A stretch of 6,922 nucleotides of DNA from positions 1 to 6,922 of the forward strand of contig SFPF01000046.1 of assembly GCA_004552155.1 (NCBI GenBank), in the 5' to 3' direction. How positions within the stretch are numbered: position 1 is the first letter of the stretch; the number at the start of each line of letters is the position of its first letter. Source of the DNA: Bacteroidales bacterium (GTDB taxonomy: Bacteria; Bacteroidota; Bacteroidia; Bacteroidales; Bacteroidaceae). The notes beneath the pieces were generated by a model, which was not told where the DNA came from, did not search any database, and worked only from the letters and a program-made list of their open reading frames with translations. Of the stretch, positions 6,201-6,922 are shown piece after piece. A program made the position numbers and the translations under genes.

Positions 6201-6661
6201 TCGACGATGTGTCCTTCGGCCGCACCGACCTGCCCGTGATTCGTCCTTCTGAAACCGATATCACGCTGAACGCAATCCCCGGAAAGGTGGCTGAAACGTC
6301 TGAAATCACTGTGGAGACGGAGAATCTCGAAGAACCCGTTGCGTTGAAACTGATTGGTTCGCACGCCAGCAAGTTCAGTCTTTCTGCTTCATCTCTTCCC
6401 AAGGAGGGTGGCAAGTTCACCGTTTCGTTCAAGGCAGACACCGAAGCCATCTATCTGGCAGAGGTGCAACTCAGCAGCAGAGGCGCAGCCGATCGCTTCA
6501 TTGAACTTACTGCCAACAACGCAGTGATTAACGGCATCGACCAAGTGTCTGTTGAAAACAACGCCGCAAATGTGACCTACGACCTTTCCGGCCGTCGCAT
6601 TACGCTCGTAGACCGTCCGGGTCTCTACATTGTCAATGGCAAGAAAGTTTTGAAGAAATAG
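3206..6661 (+). CDS. Exported multi-domain beta-sandwich surface protein with C-terminal sorting-type tail
   Basis: A complete 1151-residue protein. Residues 1-28 are a Sec signal peptide ending AKA|Q. About 29-290 looks like a jelly roll ('WQEDFSSC', 'DNFALYVNP'). About 296-395 is an Ig-like domain ('ITLSPASLNFGTI'). About 398-605 has two OB-like stretches ('VVDLYGFLTETYAVGDVV', then 'ALAFTDGTGNFTV'). About 608-710 and 713-808 are two more Ig-like repeats sharing a 'KVTFAPTEAGTFRDTI' pattern. About 830-1006 is a choice-of-anchor-J / cleaved-adhesin jelly roll, from 'LLNEHFDG' through 'LLVTPALD' to 'YYIDDVSFG'. About 1008-1108 is a fourth Ig-like repeat. The end has 'VTYDLSGRR' and 'GLYIVNGKKVLKK', resembling a type IX secretion sorting tail but shorter than the well-studied ones. 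I see no catalytic motif, so adhesion or glycan binding is inferred from architecture only. The start rests on the signal peptide; Shine-Dalgarno is absent. A strong terminator follows. Confidence 0.85.
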   Translation: MKKFTFSFSILVTCLSALALLVPQSAKAQLKWQEDFSSCAAGAALAGQNDWMQYSSSGSGDVMVKAGALEFEGYPEGTSGNTLVFDTYNNQKVYHIFNTDKNDEAQTSGIVAGTVYASMLIKVTDVPTKNHYVFNFLKKGSATTVWQDTKSGGELARLYVCPSAANEEGKYRLGVNIGTDAKQMAYAETEYTVGTTYLVAFKYTINAENNGADNFALYVNPASYTEEPVTPTAFFDGAALGFSAGIKLHYSGWTFGIEGLELRQTLSGSTNGAGYEVGMLRVADTWQGLFEKQAVAATPKITLSPASLNFGTIMQGATGTKTITVHGVNLTSDVTVSTTATGVSLSAQTLAKDDVMSEAGAQLTVTATPEGESTGLEVAFASEGAETVNLPLEWTLIPVTVYATAADFRNTADPDYSGVTRISEPLAVVYTTEMQLDRIYKVFYLQGSGAAVPVVDLYGFLTETYAVGDVVENVYGYAFPGEDYNFIGNCICAADASLGTKQAEPAPVQPVETTAAEFAAAPATFTYRLVSVKNATGVNLAADAAFATGKALAFTDGTGNFTVNPFPGTTLEGTPVSKGAMNITGIATSAAAPVLRPRMAEDVEMLPMLLIQVDEFARAEGRVGESTKVTTLHVTAVNLPAALPLEFSGKNRDQFELSLAEIPAGTGDYEIDLNYKPTAIGKHTASLYIESSLLEDMIALSLSGIAIDPANPPAFTLTSEQPAPFTAKAGTTQEQTITITTAHFPDYPTARMAVGGTFRISTSMLMKDNVDAPIKVTFAPTEAGTFRDTIVVAGYGADTLRIALEGTATSADAEDKEGDNLPLDATSPLSLLNEHFDGAVKNQPFAAEGWKNLAMEGTRAWWGYEFPETDATAGEKAAKVTPYDSKVEEGNETPCEMLLVTPALDYVNAASKMFTFRVRGDYLYDEMPDKLELVYIELNNGEMATFPVTGFSMPATKDESGEWREFHIDLAQLEPADVFFMGFRFASTRGTANSATYYIDDVSFGRTDLPVIRPSETDITLNAIPGKVAETSEITVETENLEEPVALKLIGSHASKFSLSASSLPKEGGKFTVSFKADTEAIYLAEVQLSSRGAADRFIELTANNAVINGIDQVSVENNAANVTYDLSGRRITLVDRPGLYIVNGKKVLKK

Positions 6662-6686
6662 CTCCAAGATTTCCTTTGCAATAATC

Positions 6687-6736
6687 AAAATCCGGGAAGA
6701 GTGCAGCGCGCTTTTCCCGGATTTTTTTTCTTTTTT
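6687..6736 (+). terminator. Strong intrinsic terminator of the surface-protein gene
   Basis: AAAATCCGGGAA (6687-6698) pairs with TTCCCGGATTTT (6714-6725), a perfect 12-bp stem around a 15-nt loop, followed directly by an eight-T run, C, and six more T. It starts 25 nt after the stop codon. The A-rich 5' arm could also let it work on the minus strand, but there is no gene there. Confidence 0.85.
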
Positions 6737-6742
6737 CCCCTT

Positions 6743-6767
6743 CGCGCGCGTATATATATAATATTGT
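6743..6767 (+). repeat. CG/TA alternating repeat, copy 2
   Basis: CGCGCGCG followed by five TA steps and ATATTGT, matching the reverse complement of 1139-1163 at 24 of 25 positions. It lies 7 bp past the terminator's T-run. Confidence 0.6.
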
Positions 6768-6796
6768 GTACCCTCTTTAATTTGAAAAAAGTTTGG

Positions 6797-6842
6797 TTTC
6801 TTATAAGAAAAAAAGGGAAAAGGCTTTTGTGTTATAAGAAAA
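6797..6842. repeat. TTATAAGAAAA direct repeat with a 14-bp palindrome
   Basis: TTATAAGAAAA occurs at 6801-6811 and again at 6832-6842, 31 bp apart (about three helical turns). The first copy is part of the perfect palindrome TTTCTTATAAGAAA (6797-6810). The second lies between the -33 and -7 boxes of the 6826-6855 promoter, where a bound protein would affect polymerase. Chance is possible in such A/T-rich DNA. Confidence 0.4.
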
Positions 6843-6855
6843 GTTCGTACTTTTG
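6826..6855 (+). promoter_or_regulatory. Promoter at the right edge, probably for a downstream rRNA operon or similar
   Basis: TTTG (6826-6829), an 18-bp spacer, then TACTTTTG (6848-6855), both full matches to the Bacteroidetes consensus, followed by CAC. The start would be near 6861. A/T-rich DNA upstream (6775-6825) could act as an UP-like element. No start codon with a coding frame follows in the remaining 60 bases, fitting a long untranslated leader. Confidence 0.6.
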
Positions 6856-6866
6856 CACTCGCTAAA

Positions 6867-6882
6867 CGGGGGAACGCCCTCG
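6867..6882 (+). other. Short hairpin in the right-edge leader
   Basis: CGGGGG (6867-6872) pairs with CCCTCG (6877-6882) around an AACG loop, with one G-T wobble. It lies a few bases after the expected transcription start and before the boxA-like sequence, which resembles rRNA leader organisation. Confidence 0.4.
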
Positions 6883-6899
6883 GGAAGCAAAGAAGAAAA

Positions 6900-6914
6900 G
6901 AGTTCTTTGAAACA
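6900..6914 (+). promoter_or_regulatory. boxA-like antitermination sequence
   Basis: GAGTTCTTTGAAACA resembles the boxA element of rRNA leaders (E. coli core about GCTCTTTAACA), where NusB and NusE bind to let polymerase resist Rho. With the promoter and hairpin upstream it suggests that a ribosomal RNA operon starts beyond the edge. No rRNA sequence itself is present, so this is a prediction. Confidence 0.45.
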
Positions 6915-6922
6915 ATTTCCAT

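Noticed and set aside
4694..6364. 556-codon open frame antisense to the large surface protein (and a 409-codon one at 3314-4543)
   Set aside because: No signal peptide, domain or promoter supports them; they result from the sense gene's codon bias.
6673..6680. Promoter -7 box (TCCTTTG-like) just after the surface-protein gene
   Set aside because: The leading TA is missing and the sequence sits directly before a strong terminator, so a start here would be pointless.
6389..6922. 177-codon minus-strand open frame at the right edge
   Set aside because: It runs through the terminator, the CG/TA tract, the promoter and into the antisense of the surface-protein gene.

Overview
The window reads as chromosomal DNA of a Bacteroidales bacterium, most likely a Prevotella-like one. 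The evidence is the promoter style (TTTG, about 20 bp, then TAnnTTTG, seen several times on both strands), A-rich translation starts mostly without a Shine-Dalgarno site, Sec-signal surface proteins of Bacteroidetes type, and a C-terminal tail of the 'YDLSGRR ... GLYIVNGKKVLKK' kind common in that order. The genus is inference.

Layout. Positions 1-468 (minus strand) hold the first 156 codons of a secreted protein that runs off the left edge; its AT-richer codons contrast with the other genes. Positions 469-1441 form a long stretch with no convincing protein gene. It holds the left gene's leader and -7 box, a nested inverted repeat (845-928), two and a half copies of a 22-bp tandem repeat (927-991), two well-formed minus-strand promoters (1049-1080 and 1263-1294), a strong GC-rich hairpin (1160-1190), a two-codon open frame (Met-Lys-stop, 1224-1232) with a good ribosome site, and the permease promoter. 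Positions 1442-3088 (plus) encode a 548-residue amino acid permease of the APC superfamily, CAT-like, with about 14 predicted membrane segments. Positions 3206-6661 (plus) encode a 1151-residue exported multi-domain beta-sandwich protein: jelly roll, Ig-like, OB-like region, two Ig-like, choice-of-anchor-J jelly roll, Ig-like, C-terminal sorting-type tail. A strong intrinsic terminator follows (6687-6736).

The right edge (6737-6922) has no gene, but carries a good promoter (6826-6855), a short GC-rich hairpin and a boxA-like sequence just before the window ends. This resembles the leader of a ribosomal RNA operon that would begin just outside the window.

The genes do not form an evident pathway. 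The permease acts in the inner membrane and the large protein at or outside the cell surface. They are co-oriented but 117 bp apart, and nothing in the sequence ties their functions. No defence system, CRISPR array, transposase or integrase is visible. The parts least explained by ordinary genes are the 560-1320 intergenic block and the right-edge leader.
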